A stretch of 64,000 nt of DNA from Hortaea werneckii (lineage: Eukaryota; Ascomycota; Dothideomycetes; Mycosphaerellales; Teratosphaeriaceae), in the NCBI GenBank assembly GCA_037044905.1, contig JBAOKB010000068.1:19224-83223 (forward strand), in the 5' to 3' direction. Shown piece after piece: positions 32,474 to 44,968 of this stretch. Below the pieces are notes generated by a model. The model was not told the DNA's origin and made no database searches. It worked only from the letters and a program-made list of their open reading frames with translations. Within the stretch, counting starts at the first letter, position 1. The number at the start of each line of letters is the position of its first letter. The position numbers and the translations under genes were made by a program.

Positions 32474-34561
32474 ATGGGTCGTTTCTATCCATTGTATATC
32501 CGCCGGAGCGATGGCAAACTAGAGATTGTATCGCGAACTACAAAACGTAAAGAGCGAAATGAACCTACACCTGAGCAGCTCGACCAGAAGCCCGATAAGC
32601 ATGGAGTTGCGGATTATTACCGAGAAGTCCCTTTGGATGAGGTGAAGTCACTGGACTGGCGCAGGAAGCTCGGCGGCATGCTTGCACGCGAACTTGCCTG
32701 GAAGGATCAAACTGGACAGACGGGTAAGTCAAAGTATTAAGATGACCGCTGTATATAGCCTGACTCGCAAGAAGACATTGGGTACATGCTCGCTTCCTTT
32801 CCGGAAGGCTACCGGTTGTTCGAGCATGTTAAGAAAACAGAGCGAGACGGCAAGACCGAGGTCAAGTCTAAGAATCACGCTGGCGGAGCGAACGATCGAC
32901 AAGACGCGTACCTTTACGGCCATCCTTCTGGACGGAAGAAGCGTTTCAGAAGCCCGGCCGACTTCTTTCCGCACTTGCTTTGGCTTTCGACAGATGAGAG
33001 CGGCGACCCGGATAACTGTGGTTGCAAGATCTGTTCACCAGAGGACCTCGAGAATGCCATACCGGGTGCGAAGGTGAAGGTTGAACGGTCTACTGATGTA
33101 AAGCCCGTTGTCAACCAAGCAGCGCCTCCCGCTGCCCGTCAATCCAGTATTTCGGGCCCCAGAGTGAAACAGGAGCCTCCATTACCAACCCCAGTCAGGA
33201 CGCCAAGCGTCTCGAATCCCATCGTACCAACTTCACTCCCGCAACGGAAGAGTCAAGACCAGCATATCGACAGTCAGTATCACACCTTTATGTACCGGCC
33301 TGGAGAAACTGTCTGGTTTCGCCGCGGCCAAGCTTGGGGCCTTGGTGTGGTCTTACGGAGGTGGGTAGCCACTGGTGACCAGTACAACTACACGGTTCAA
33401 CCCCTCTCCTGGCCTGGTGACTATCCGCAGCCGGTTACGAAATCCTCGGATCAGGAAATGCGGCCCTGGCTAGCGTGGAGCGTACCTAGATTTACGAATG
33501 ATATGCTGAACAACCTTCAAGAGCCGCCGAGCTACGACACCGCAGATTGGCAAGGGATGCTGCATAAACGCTATGGAAACGGTGACATGGAAGTTGATGG
33601 TTCAATCCTTGCAGCGAAAGCCGTCGACTGCACGTACACGCCATTCAACTTCAGCAAGTCCGTCGAGCCCGAGCCAGGCCTGACCGAAAAGCATTACGAC
33701 GGACTGTACTTAGGTGCGGAGAAGATCTGGGTAGGCGATCCAGTCCGCCTTCAGACCACAAACGGGACAGACATCATGGTTGTGCATTCGGTCGTAGAAG
33801 GCCGGCGTGTTTCAGCCATGGGCAACCAAGTCTTACAGCAGTCCTGCTATCTTATTGGAGACGTATACAGTCTCTCGACGATCCCACACAGCAACCCAGC
33901 ACTCCCCACGCCTGCTTCCCCATCGAACAACCCCAACCTACCATCACGACTCACGGAGGACCTAGCCAATCGCAACGCGCGCTCGATCGCTGCGCGACGC
34001 CAAGCGAGTTTCTGGAAGCTAGTCGCGACGCAAAGAAGGCTCGAGATCAGCGATGTTAGGGGCCGCTGGTACGAGGCCAGCCTTCTACTTCCTATCTTAC
34101 AACCACAACAGTACGAGGAGAACGCGCGACAGGGTCTGATCCAAGAGGCCAGTCTGTGGATGAACAGCCGCGGCGACTGTCAGAATAGTAATCGGCCACC
34201 GAGTCTGCCGAGAGTGGAGAGGCCCTTGAAGAAGAAGGAGACGAGGAAGGAGGCCTTAGGAAGGGCGGTGCCTCCTGATGCTGAAATCGTCGATGGCGTG
34301 TCGCCACCGCAAGCGAACACGGAGCCTGCGAACCGGGTCGCTGGGGGACTTGGTGGTGCTGGTAGTGGTCAGGGTACTGAGGTCATGGAAATCGACCCAA
34401 GATTCGAGACCTCTTCTGCCGGGGACGTAAAGCAAAGGGCTCTGGGAGGGGCGGCAGGAGGCCTCGACGACTTCATGAATCTGGACGGCATGGACGATTC
34501 ACAGGGCAGCATGCCCGGGTTCGGACGCGAGTATGGAAGTCAGAACCAGGGTGGATATTAG
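32474..34561 (+). CDS. Clr2-type transcriptional silencing protein
   Basis: Exons 32474-32723 and 32772-34561 give 679 aa. The N-terminal Clr2 transcription-silencing domain is visible: MGRFYPLYIRRSDGKLEIVS, ADYYREVPLDEVKSLDWRRK, then across the junction GYMLASFPEGYRLFEHVKKT. A C-x-C-x2-C-type element (CGCKIC) follows near residue 170. A later YRPGETVWFRRGQAWGLGVV segment resembles a BAH/Tudor-like module found in Clr2. In fission yeast Clr2 is part of SHREC, which deacetylates and remodels heterochromatin. The 48-bp intron uses GTAAGT...GCAAG; an earlier TATATAG acceptor would introduce a stop. The start at 32474 fits the domain; an upstream in-frame start would add about 33 residues. Confidence 0.83.
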
Positions 34562-34897
34562 CTAGTAGGCACTGGTCTGCTGTCTTGTGCAGCTACATGT
34601 GGTCGAATGCGGTAATTCCTCGCTCGAGTCGTTAAGTACCTAGGTAATGGACATAAGAGAAAACCTTGTACAATTCCACCAATTCTGATCTCGTAAAACA
34701 AAAAGAGTATAGAAGTAATCAACGAGCGCTCGAATATAGTGTCCTGGGTATCAAATCTGGAATGCAGACCTAGTCGGAAAGGAAGAAAAAAAGGAAAAAG
34801 GGCTCTCCGATCCCTACGCCCTAAGAACACAAGTTCATAAAACATTCCCAAGCGATTCTTTCATCCCCCAAGAACCAAGAACCAAGATTGCATTTCA

Positions 34898-36325
34898 TCA
34901 AGCAAAATGCGCCTTATTGACATGATGACTGACGGCCGCTTCGTCGCCTTCGAAGAGCCCGCAGACGGGACATTTGCTCATCCCACCACCCAACTGTGGA
35001 TCGTACGGCTGGTATTGCGTGGGCTTCTGTTGTATTGACATGGTGGAGAAGCGTTCGTGGTCGGGTACGATGTTCTCGCTGCGTGTGCGAGGGCTTAGTG
35101 TGGCATTGGCGTCCTTTCCAGGCGCAGAACTACTATGACTTTGCTGTTGCTCAAGCGCTTGTTGCGAAGTGCTCCGTGCGGAAGTCATACTGTCGCGATG
35201 CGATGGGTGTGTCGGGCGGCTTGGCGGGTCAGGGTTCGCAACAGCGTAGGTGCTGCTACTGCGCCGCGAGGACTGCTGGTCTCCGAAGCCGGCGCTAGGC
35301 TGGGGACTCAATTGCCGCAGAGACGAACATGAGGCGCTGTCGCGCTTCACGGAGAGAGGCGGCGGCGTCAGCATGTAGTCGCCAGGTAGCTCGGACCTGA
35401 ACGTTTGGCCTGGCGGCTTGAGTGGAGGCGGATACAGTCCTGGCGATTGTTGTTCGGGGTGGTGGAATGAGCCGGGAAGTTCGGTGACCTCGGGCAGGTC
35501 ATGTAAGGCTGCGCCTTGCTTCGTGTATTCGGGCCCGTTGTAACCGATTTGCTGATACGGCGGGACGTAGCTGCTTTGCCTATGACTTGCCTGGCGCCCG
35601 ACAATGTCATGGTACCGACCGAAACCTTGCTGGTCCATAGCAGGCGAGGAATATATCGAGTTCGACCGCTGGCCTGGACTGGCGGGCGGCAGGCTAAACA
35701 CGTCGCTGCCAGGTGATGGCGGAAGTCTATCTCCAAAAGTAGGTTCCTGGTTCGGCTTCGTGGTCCTCAGCTTCCCGTTCTCGAACATCGCATGTAGCTT
35801 CCCTTCATCGAGCAATTCGGCCTTCTTGGTTAGTCTGTCTATCATTATGCCCGTCGCCGCCTTGGTCTCCTTCTTCACGAAACCCATAGTAAGAGGCACA
35901 CTGCATATGATCTCCACATCTTCTCGCAAATATAAACCGTCGTCCGGCGTATCTAGTCCCAGTTCCTTGGGCTCCCGCGGCTCTCCGGGCTGGTTCCCAC
36001 CAATTCTGTATTTGTTGCGCAAGTCGGTCCCCATGGGAGCGTAAACGTGACTCTGAAGTCCCCATGGCTGATCATGGAATACGCCTTTGAAATTGATTCT
36101 CTTCTTCAGGCCTGGGCCCCAGGTGATGATCTCGCTGATTTCGTACCATTGCGAGAAGAACTCGTCGCGGGCGGCGTCGCGCGGAGCGTCGATCGCTTTA
36201 ACTCCGGTCACCAGCGGGTTCAGCTTGATGACCTCGGAATGCGAATGTAGCATGTCCAAGGCAAGCTGGCGCGGGACGTTCGACGGCAGCGGCGTGACCT
36301 TGGTGTAGACATACCGCTTTCCCAT
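34898..36325 (-). CDS. DUF7053-type START-like protein with C-terminal zinc finger
   Basis: Intronless, 475 aa. Residues 1-185 look like the fungal DUF7053 SRPBCC/START-like domain (VYTKVTPLPSNVPRQLALDM, YEISEIITWGPGLKKRINFK, GVFHDQPWGLQSHVYAP), a likely hydrophobic-ligand pocket. A long P/S/Q-rich disordered middle follows. The C terminus has a CPVCGLFEGDEAAVSHHVNK AHF-type C-x2-C...H-x3-H finger resembling ubiquitin-binding zinc fingers. The combination suggests an adaptor linking lipid or ligand binding to ubiquitin, which is inference. No signal peptide is seen. Confidence 0.72.
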   Translation of the reverse strand: MGKRYVYTKVTPLPSNVPRQLALDMLHSHSEVIKLNPLVTGVKAIDAPRDAARDEFFSQWYEISEIITWGPGLKKRINFKGVFHDQPWGLQSHVYAPMGTDLRNKYRIGGNQPGEPREPKELGLDTPDDGLYLREDVEIICSVPLTMGFVKKETKAATGIMIDRLTKKAELLDEGKLHAMFENGKLRTTKPNQEPTFGDRLPPSPGSDVFSLPPASPGQRSNSIYSSPAMDQQGFGRYHDIVGRQASHRQSSYVPPYQQIGYNGPEYTKQGAALHDLPEVTELPGSFHHPEQQSPGLYPPPLKPPGQTFRSELPGDYMLTPPPLSVKRDSASCSSLRQLSPQPSAGFGDQQSSRRSSSTYAVANPDPPSRPTHPSHRDSMTSARSTSQQALEQQQSHSSSAPGKDANATLSPRTRSENIVPDHERFSTMSIQQKPTQYQPYDPQLGGGMSKCPVCGLFEGDEAAVSHHVNKAHFA

Positions 36326-39278
36326 CTCAACTCGGACTGCACGTGAGCAGTGCTCACACCACTTGTGTACGTTGTCGCAAAGTCTTTGCTACGAATGTGA
36401 GTATGCAGATTGCTTCCAGCGGCTAACGGTGGCGGATGAACTAAGTTGAATAGTCGCGCAAACGATGTGACAAGTGCGAAAGAGTTGGAATGAGATGAGA
36501 GAGTGACTGCGATACCTAGCCCGAAGAAACTATTACCGTAGTCGCTGGCGTGATACGTTGCTTACATCCTCCCGACGCTGGGGTGACGTGCGCAAGGCGA
36601 TGCTGATAGGTGCTATTCTTGGCCCCCAGGCCGTACTTGGCACCAAAGCTGAAGGGAGTGCAGACGTTCCAAAAGAGGACGTGAGTTGCTTGGTACCACA
36701 TCATAAACGTTAGAGGGACCAAGTAATTTGAAGTCGTCTGAGACGTGATGGAAGGTAAAGAAGATGAGTCCCACGGCCGCCCTTGACCTTTTGACGAATC
36801 AGATGCTGCCAAGGCACGCCGCGGTCTGTTTCGAGGAGTAGCTTCTCGTCTGGTGGCAAGTCATTTACACACACGTGATGACAAGAACAGCCTAGTACTT
36901 GGTAGTCTTTGGATCAATTTGTCAATTTGAGTTGAATCACAATTGGCGCTCTACACATTTAAACCTTTCAATACCTTAGACCTACGACTTTCTCAGGCCT
37001 TCCCCCTCTCTTATGTAGAGTAGAGGGTCTCTATGGAAGCATGCGCAGAATAGAGGAGAGATGAGAGTAATTTGTCGTTCCATCGTCTAGAAGCTCATCT
37101 TCCCGTTTACTACGAGCAGCCTCTTCTACAATGCCAGAGATCATGCCTCGCTGTCGACGTAGGCTGCCCACGGTAGCATAAGCAGAGTGGAGTGATTAAG
37201 AAGGGACCAAACGCTCGTGGGCTCGCGATGAGGCATTTTTGGCGAGATTCAGTTTGACGGTATTGTTGTACGTACAGTGTGCCTCATAGATTGAGACAAG
37301 AGATTCACAGGCCAAGCTACTGGCGGTACTCGAGCATTTGCCGAGGGTCGACAACGTAAGCTGCCCAAGGAGTCCATGACAACCGTAAGTTTAGAGAGAT
37401 CAAGAGCACCGAGAAGCACCCGACATGCATCCGCAAGATCTGTCAGTGAGTACAGTACCCAGGTAACTCGTTGACTCGAAACAATACCTCACCTGCAAAA
37501 GCGTTAAGCTATGCTGCAACGTGAAGCAGGAGAAGTTGCAAATACAAAGCACTTCCTACAGTCAACTTGTTGTTACTGCGCTGGGTGAACTCCACACATG
37601 AGCCAAAAGACGTCAAAGGTCATCGCACATATAGGGCATCAGCGCAAGGAAAGAGAAAGGTACACCTGTAGATGGAATGGCGCTGCTTGAGTGGTTGCCT
37701 CAAACATGATGCTCTCCACCTCCCGCCTGCGAGAGATGCGCAAGCGTTAGACTACGTCTCCATGTGGATGCCGTATTTCCTGACCCCACGTAGCACCCAC
37801 CGTGTACACAACACGAAGTTAGACGTTTTCGAGAATGTCACGCCATATCGATCTCGCGGTGGACGGAACCGTCCGTGGTCTTTGTGACGCCCTGACTGAT
37901 GGGCCGCAGGGCGTAGCTCGGAGCCAAGCAAAAGGGTATACCCTAGAACAAAACACCTGCATTTGGCCGGGCAGGTGAATAGAGTACCGCGATAGCCTTA
38001 ATGAGCCCTCCGCCGCAACCCTGTTGCTGTCAAAGGCAGCGATGACTCGCAAGAGCGGTGGGTGGCTACACGAGTGAAGGAGATGGCTCCGAGCACGTGT
38101 CGGGCTTCCCATGCAAGGTTGGTGGTCGAGAATTCCGCCTGAAACAATTTCCGTCCGCCCCAACGGAGGAAGGGTACAGTAGTGGTGGTGGCCTGATGGG
38201 TGCGAAGGAGGGGACGATTGTCCAGGGTGATTATAACACTGTTCTGTATACGTCTGGCAACTGGTGGGGATGCTCGCGTCCGCGGGTGTCGCGCGTCTCG
38301 AGCACCGCACATGATCAGACGGATAAACAACGAATCTGCGTGAGAAGGTTCGACGACGCGTCGATCGACATGGGCTGCAGGAGGATGTGCCACTCGTCCA
38401 TCTGCGCGCGATAACACGGTGACATGTGGCTCCCACTCTCGACCCAAGGCACGAGAGGCACGAGAGGCACGAGAGGGAATTCCCTCGGCGACAGGCTCGC
38501 GCTGGCGGCAACGCTGAGCAGCAACTAGTCCTAGCTCAGCAGCTGCTCCCGTAGTAACCCGATACGGCGAGTCTTCGGTCTGTTAAGCCTCAGAGAGAGA
38601 CCCCACTTCCAGCGATGGCAGGCCAATCTCATGAGGCCCGCTGTAGCGTTGCCCTCCTCGCTGCCAGTGGTGGTAGTCTGCCCATGACCAGGTACCTTGG
38701 TACAGAGACAGAGCGAATCTTTCTTTGCAAGGAGAGCTTGACTGGCACTACACGTTTGCCTGCGAGTTTGCGCGCCTGCCCGCCTGACTGACACTTGACT
38801 ATACAATCTCTTACGCCCGCCTCCACTTCCCCAGCGCCAACCGCAGAGCGCAATTTCGATTGGTCGTCTTCTCAACATCTGGAGGTCGCGTCATCGTACA
38901 GTCAACAGCCATTCCACCCACCCCCATATACCCCAGCTTGCGCACACCGCGGGTAAGCAGCGAGCGAAGACTTCGGCTACGACGATCCTGCTGCACCTTC
39001 CACTGCACCTGCCGGCCTTGACAAGCCGCTGCTCAAGATTTCGACGTGTACCTGCATTTGCACGCCCGCCAGCGTAGAGGATGCGCTGGGAGCCATAGCT
39101 GCAAAAGGGAAAAAGACCGGATTTAGCCTCAACAGAGAATTCCAAGCTTTGGCTGCCTAGCTTCAGCGGGACTGGAGCGCTACATCCACTGTCACACAGA
39201 AACGGAACATCGACCCCAGCAGCCAAACATCAAAGACACAACAAGGGCGGCTACCATCCATCCGCCCGAGAAAAGAGG
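36326..39278. other. Gene-poor 3-kb region upstream of the Sat4-like kinase
   Basis: No supported gene. Several overlapping frames at 37819-38511 (-) and 38058-38414 (+) lie in a GC-rich patch and read as low-complexity or random sequence. The region may hold a long 5' leader and regulatory DNA for the kinase, or a non-coding transcript. The final 350 bp, rich in CACC and CAGC words, resembles a fungal leader. Confidence 0.45.
38448..38474. repeat. Three tandem copies of a 9-bp ggcacgaga unit
   Basis: Perfect tandem triplication within the gene-poor stretch. Confidence 0.9.
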
Positions 39279-41573
39279 ATGGCTTCGGCAAGCGAGCATC
39301 AGCCTGCCGCAGAGCAACATGGCGTGCGTTTTGCGTCCCAGAATGAGGAGATTCAGCCAGATCAGAGCCTTCAAACGACTGAGGCCTTGACCGGCCATGA
39401 CAGCCGCAAGCGGACCGACCTCAACCCAGAAGCGCAACGGGAGTTGCAGCAGCTGAAGACAACTTTGCAGAACAACATCCAATCGGCGCGCATGCAGCAT
39501 CATGCCTTCGAGCCCGTCTCACTGCCTGGCTCTCAGCCAGCTTCAAGAGTCCCGTCCGGCACTACGACTCCGAGTCGAAGACACCTGCCGGCAGGTTCAG
39601 TGGAAGCTTCTCCAAGACCATCACCTCCAACGTCTGCCGTTCACTCTCCACCTTTAACCCCAGCAGCCACACAGTCACGGGATGGCAAAGGGCAACATGC
39701 CGTGCCGCCTATGCGCCAAGCTGCACCGAACATCGTCACACCACAGAGATCTACATCGCCGCCGAAGGAAGAAAAGCCATCAAAAGAGACTGCTGCTTCC
39801 GTCCAGCAAGCAACAGGTGTTTCAGAGCACCCAAAGCCAACCCCACGCTTTTCCATCGGACCGTCCGACTCGCAGCCGCCATCGAGTGACGCCAGCCCGT
39901 CTGGCACGCCATTGCCCTCGGCGCCGGGTACACCAAGACCGTGGACGCCTGCTGGAGTGACTAGTGACCCATCTTCAACCAACAAGCGCCAATCACCCTA
40001 CCCTGATTCTGGCGATCGCAGATACAGATTTGGAGACCGGAATCCTGCAGCTGGATACGCCAACTCTGGCCAATCGAACGTCTCTCTACCGTCGCTCAAC
40101 ACGCAACCACAGCACACGCCTCGATCGAGTGGAAGCGGTCTGAATCTGCAGGCTTTCGACAAGCCAAAACGGAGCAGTTTCTTCGGCGGTAGCAAACACG
40201 ACAGTGACAGCAACTCTGAATTGGGTGAGAAACAATCGCACGGGTCCAAGTCGAATCTGAAGCGCTTCTTCAAGATCGGAGAACACAAGAAAGATAAGCA
40301 CAGCAATGGTTCCAAGGATGGCACAAAGACTCCTCCAATGCAGCAGTCACAGCCGAGCGTACCATTCGCGGATGACCACGGTTTGGCGTCAAAATACGGC
40401 AAGTTTGGCAAAGTGCTGGGCTCTGGCGCCGGTGGCTCAGTGCGTCTGATGAAACGAACCGGCGACGGTACCGTCTTTGCTGTAAAGCAATTCCGGGACA
40501 GGCATGCCTACGAAAGCGAAAAGGAATACAATAAGAAGGTCACCGCCGAATTCTGCATAGGATCTACTCTTCACCACGGCAATATTATCGAAACGATTGA
40601 CATCATACACGAGAAAGGCAAATGGTACGAAGTTATGGAATACGCGCCCTACGATCTGTTTGCGACTGTCATGACCGGAAAGATGGGACGGGAAGAAATT
40701 ACTTGTGCTACGATGCAGATCCTTAGTGGTGTTTTGTACTTGCACAGTATGGGTTTGGCTCATCGGGATTTGAAATTGGATAACGTGGTGATCAACGAGC
40801 ATGGCATCATGAAGTTGATTGACTTTGGAAGTGCGGTCGTCTTCAGGTATCCTTTCGAGAACGAGATCGTCCTCGCTTCCGGTAAGTGATAAATCTAAGG
40901 GAAATCGGGAGGAAGCTCCTGCTGATCTGTTTTTATAGGTGTGGTGGGATCAGACCCGTACTTGGCACCCGAAGTCTACGACCACTCGAAATATGACCCG
41001 AGGCCGGCGGACATCTGGTCAATAGCCATCATCTTCTGTTGCATGACACTCCGGAGATTCCCATGGAAAGCGCCAAGGATATCAGATAATTCGTACCGGC
41101 TTTTCGTATCGCCACCGGATCCAGACCAGGAAAAACTGCTGGGCACGCAGCGATCGGTCCAAGGCATCACGAAGTCGGAGCCAGCGACAAGGAACCCATC
41201 GGTTGCGGAGGGCAAAGATGCTCACGAGACTTCGGGTGAACACCACAGACATCATTCTCACTCTCACCACCACCATCACCACAGCAGCCAAGCCAACACG
41301 GAGGCAGCTGCGAAACCACCCGCCGACCCGAGTCAACAGCCCACAATCAAAGGCCCTCTTCGCTTATTGAGATTATTACCGCGCGAAACACGACACATCA
41401 TCGGGCGTATGCTCGACCTGGACCCGAAGCGGAGAGCGGACATGGAAGAAATCCTGGAGGATCCGTGGGTGCAGAATAGTCTAGTCTGCAGACAGGAGGA
41501 GAATGGTGTAGTCATCAAGGCACCGAACCACACGCACACGCTCCAGCCAAGCAGCACAGCGGCTGCTAAGTAG
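39279..41573 (+). CDS. Sat4/Hal4-type serine/threonine protein kinase
   Basis: Exons 39279-40881 and 40939-41573 give 745 aa. Residues 1-370 are a S/P/Q-rich disordered region. The kinase domain has LGSGAGGSVRLMK (glycine loop, about 379), VFAVKQF (lysine), AHRDLKLDN (catalytic loop, about 494), IDFGSA (about 514), and YLAPEVYD across the splice junction. A histidine-rich insert (HSHSHHHHHHSS) sits before the last subdomain, which ends in PWVQNSLVC. This matches the fungal Hal4/Sat4/Hrk1/Npr1 group, which stabilises plasma-membrane transporters such as Trk1 and sets potassium and cation tolerance. The subgroup is not certain. Confidence 0.88.
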
Positions 41574-43701
41574 AATGGAGCAGACGTGTGGGATGTAGAA
41601 GTCACGGAGAAAGTACCTGCTCTGGTAACGAGCCAGGCGAGGGTTGAGCATCCAGTACCATCAAGGCCGAGACGTCTCGGGAACACTGCCCGAGAGAATG
41701 CGCCCTCGGGACGCAAGAAGGGCGGAGGATGGACTGCGCGCGCTCTGTGGACATGGACCACGAGACGACCGAGAATGTAAATACGGGAACGAATACACAC
41801 ACGCCACGGAAGATGTTCGAGCATACGGCGGTGAACCCGGCGAACAGGGGGGAGAAGGCGTTCTAGAGACTCGGTTCAACTTCTGGAGTTTTTGGGGGAT
41901 AAGGGGATTTACAGCGTGAGGAGGTAGATGGTCAGACAGGCTCCGGATGCTAAAAAAAGAGACTGAATGAACATGACGGGCGGGGAAACGTATATGATGA
42001 AGGATTAACTTTGTTTATGGTTGTTTGTTAGGGAGCCTTTTCTCTTCTCTCTCTCTCCGGCATAGCCTTAGATCTTATTTTTGCTGTTTTTGGCTATGCA
42101 GATTCGTGTACAGCTGTTATTGCTATGAATCGGTCTTTTCTTTCTCGCTGTGACTCTCTATTTCTTGTTGATTGGGGGCTCGCTGTAGGCGCATATGCGG
42201 CGTAGGGTTGAATAGGGAGTAAGCATCGTGGCCTACGGGAGATCAAATCTCATCACATGATTAGACAGCCGTCGAGTCGACCACCAAACGCTCCGTTCAC
42301 CCTTTCCCTTCGCCTACCTCGGTAGAGACTTGTGTATGATCTTCACGAGAAAGACGGTCAAGCTGCGCAGCAGAAAGTGGATACCTACCATGATAGCCTT
42401 TCGCCCCCAGTTCCCTCTTTGCTTTACTCCGCATCATCTCCGCTTATAATCCGGGTGAAAGATGTTGGTTGACGACATGTGATCGACAATTTTTCGTTTT
42501 CATCATCGAAGAGAATGGAACCTGTGAGGACAGGAGAGAGAGGAAAGTCTGGGGCTTGTCTGCCCGCTAATCGCTTTGCTTTCATGCTCAAGATAAGCGG
42601 GCTGGAGGAGCGCGATGCTTGGCTGCAGTTCTTCCTTTGATGATAAGGCTAAAAGAGCATGCTGTGTTGCTGTCTGCGGACAGTTGCATGTGAATGTATA
42701 GATAGTCCGGCACATGCATCTCTGTCCGGATAAGCAGACGAATAGCTTACGGAAGGCCTACGGGACTGCATTGCCGGACTTCACGTAACGATGAGCGATG
42801 GCGGGTCTGTAGCAGCCGCGATCTCCCACCGCTCAACTACTCTTTGCCGTGCTCGCACAGCGATGTACACGATAGAACTTACGCAGTGCTGTAGTAGTAA
42901 CTGGATCGATGCGCCTATCCAATTCCTCTAGCAGCTCTCACCGCCTTCGGCCAATCATGACTCTCTTCGCCCTGGTATTACATAGCTTCGCGCGCGTCCA
43001 CCAACGCAACCAGCTTGTCATGTACCGCCGTACCACTTGATGTTCTGGAGACCGGGCGTTTCAGAGTGGGCTAGCTATACGCGTCGTTCTGACTCTACCG
43101 ACGGCCGATGCTCCAATTTACTGGTCTAGAACTTTGAACGGTGGAAGAGAAGGGTGCGATCTGTGAGGTCAAAGGGGAAGCGACAAGCAGAATGAGAGAA
43201 ATATACAAGATATGAAATCAATTCTGGAATATATCGTTCTGGACCAAGACCCTTAACCCCAAGGTTTGAGCTTTTTGAGCCCTTGGCCGAAAACTTCCCT
43301 GCGCTGCATCGGCATCCCACGCGTCCGGCGCAGTGGGCGCACGAGAGACGCAGCGGGAGGGCTGCAGCCGCTATCTGGACCTATCTGACGTCTTTGGCGG
43401 GAAAGGGCCGTGATAAGCTAGAGACTTCACAACCAACAAGATGCGACTGTTCCAACTGGTTCCGTCGTCTGGGCTGCGTTTCTGTGCCGCTGAACATGGT
43501 CAGAGGATTCCCGCCAACGAGCGGCGCAGCCCCGGGTCAAGTTAGCTGTTCGTTGGGGCCCATGGGGGAGTGAAAAAGAGAGGAAAATCCATATCCCAGT
43601 CATAAGAGCACGTTTTTCCCCCTCTAACGCTCTCTCGGGGCCCCGAAGCTTTTTTTCTTTAATAGGCATGACCGCACGGAATTGGCTGAGGAGTCGCCAG
43701 A
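41574..43701. other. Gene-poor 2.1-kb spacer
   Basis: Kinase 3' region and GNAT upstream region. It contains a pyrimidine-rich tract (ttctcttctctctctctcc near 42042-42060) and AT-rich stretches. Frames at 41586-41919 are the continuation of GC-rich 3' sequence and not supported genes. Confidence 0.45.
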
Positions 43702-44968
43702 ATGGGGCGACCCTCTTTGCATCCGCCTGCTAGCCGTCATTTACTTGATGTCCAATTTGCTCACAACGGGTATAACTTCGCCGTGCCCTCCTCTCAAAAG
43801 CACCGCCAGCGTGCCCCCGTCATCGAACCTCTATACCTCACCCCGAGCGATGAATCTACTCGGACCCAGTTGCAACGGCAGAGACTCAAGGAACAGCATG
43901 CGACGGCCGTAGTGACCAAGTCGATCCCGGGCTTCCAAACATCAGCCGGTAGGTGATATTGCTGTCGAGCAGCGTAGACATGTAAAATGCTTCCAATCAA
44001 GATCCCCATGGTTGACACGTGAATGCCGCCGCACAGCTTTCTTCGCATCCCTCCGAACCAACCTACGATTACACGCCTCGCCCCCACCAAGCCCTATATC
44101 AACACCCCCATCAATGCGCAGCTCTGCGACTTCCTTGCCCCCGCCATCACCGCTTTCGCAAGCCGTCGACTCCGTCATGGGCGATCAACTCGAAGCGGAG
44201 AATCCTCCCGCCGAGGACCCCCTGGCCGGCGTGCCAGAGCTCCGAACATTCAAAACCGACAACGACGACGACCAGATCGCCGCGCTGAAACTCACAGCCG
44301 ACAGCGTCGCCCAGATGCGCCAGACGGCCAACCGCTCCCTGATCTGGCATCCCTTCAACCTCGCCGTCGGCGTCGCCATCCTCGCCCTCGTCGCCCGCTA
44401 CATCCACGACCGCAGACACGACAAGTACCTCACGGGCACGACGTGCGCGGGCATCCTCATGGCCTTCCTCACCGCTTTCCGCTATCTGACCAAGGACTAC
44501 CTGTTCCGGGCGGAGACGATCGATTTCGCCTGGCTCGGGGACGCGGATGTGCTCGTGACCAAGTTCGGGGACGAGGTGATCGGGACGGTGATAGTGGATT
44601 GGTTGTCCGGCGAGAGTCGGACGAAGAGGAAGAAAGCCTGGCGTGGTGAGATTAAAGCGTGGACGGTTCGCATGAAGTACCGGAGGAAAGGGGTCGGGAG
44701 TGCGGTTCTGGAAGAAGCGGTTAGAGAGGCGAGGAGGAAAGGCGCTGAGTCCTTGGAGTTTGCTTATGATCATGCCAGTCAGTATTTCTCGTCGGCAGGG
44801 GAAGACCTAGGTCGTTTATTGCTCTTTGTTTGCTGACGTTGCCGTGCAGATGCGCTACGAGTCTTACCGGGTCTTTATAACAGGGCCTTCGATCAGCGGG
44901 AGCGGAGGGCGTGTGACTTGTTGCAGGATCTATTGGCTGTTAGCCCTGTTCGTGGGAAGAGGAAGTAG
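43702..44968 (+). CDS. Membrane-associated GNAT-family acetyltransferase
   Basis: Three exons (43702-43948, 44037-44777, 44850-44968) give about 368 aa. An N-terminal part (DVQFAHNGYNFAVPSS, EPLYLTPSDESTRTQLQRQR) is followed by a P/S-rich linker. Two hydrophobic segments follow (FNLAVGVAILALVARYI and GTTCAGILMAFLTAFRYL). The C-terminal GNAT fold contains TVRMKYRRKGVGSAVLEEAV, the acetyl-CoA-binding R-x2-G-x-G loop being RRKGVG. The last exon restores a helical end (LRVLPGLYNRAFDQRERRAC). Membrane topology suggests an ER or organelle-anchored N-acetyltransferase, substrate unknown. The first exon is the least certain; an alternative start is the ATG at 44177, which would delete it. Confidence 0.68.

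Noticed and set aside
37819..38511. 230-codon minus-strand frame in the gene-poor region
   Set aside because: Cys/Ser/Arg-rich, overlaps long frames in other phases and strands, and shows no splice or family evidence.
44023..44649. Alternative frames over the GNAT gene
   Set aside because: The Pro/Arg-rich shadow arises from GC-rich third positions; the GNAT frame carries the conserved motif and splices correctly.
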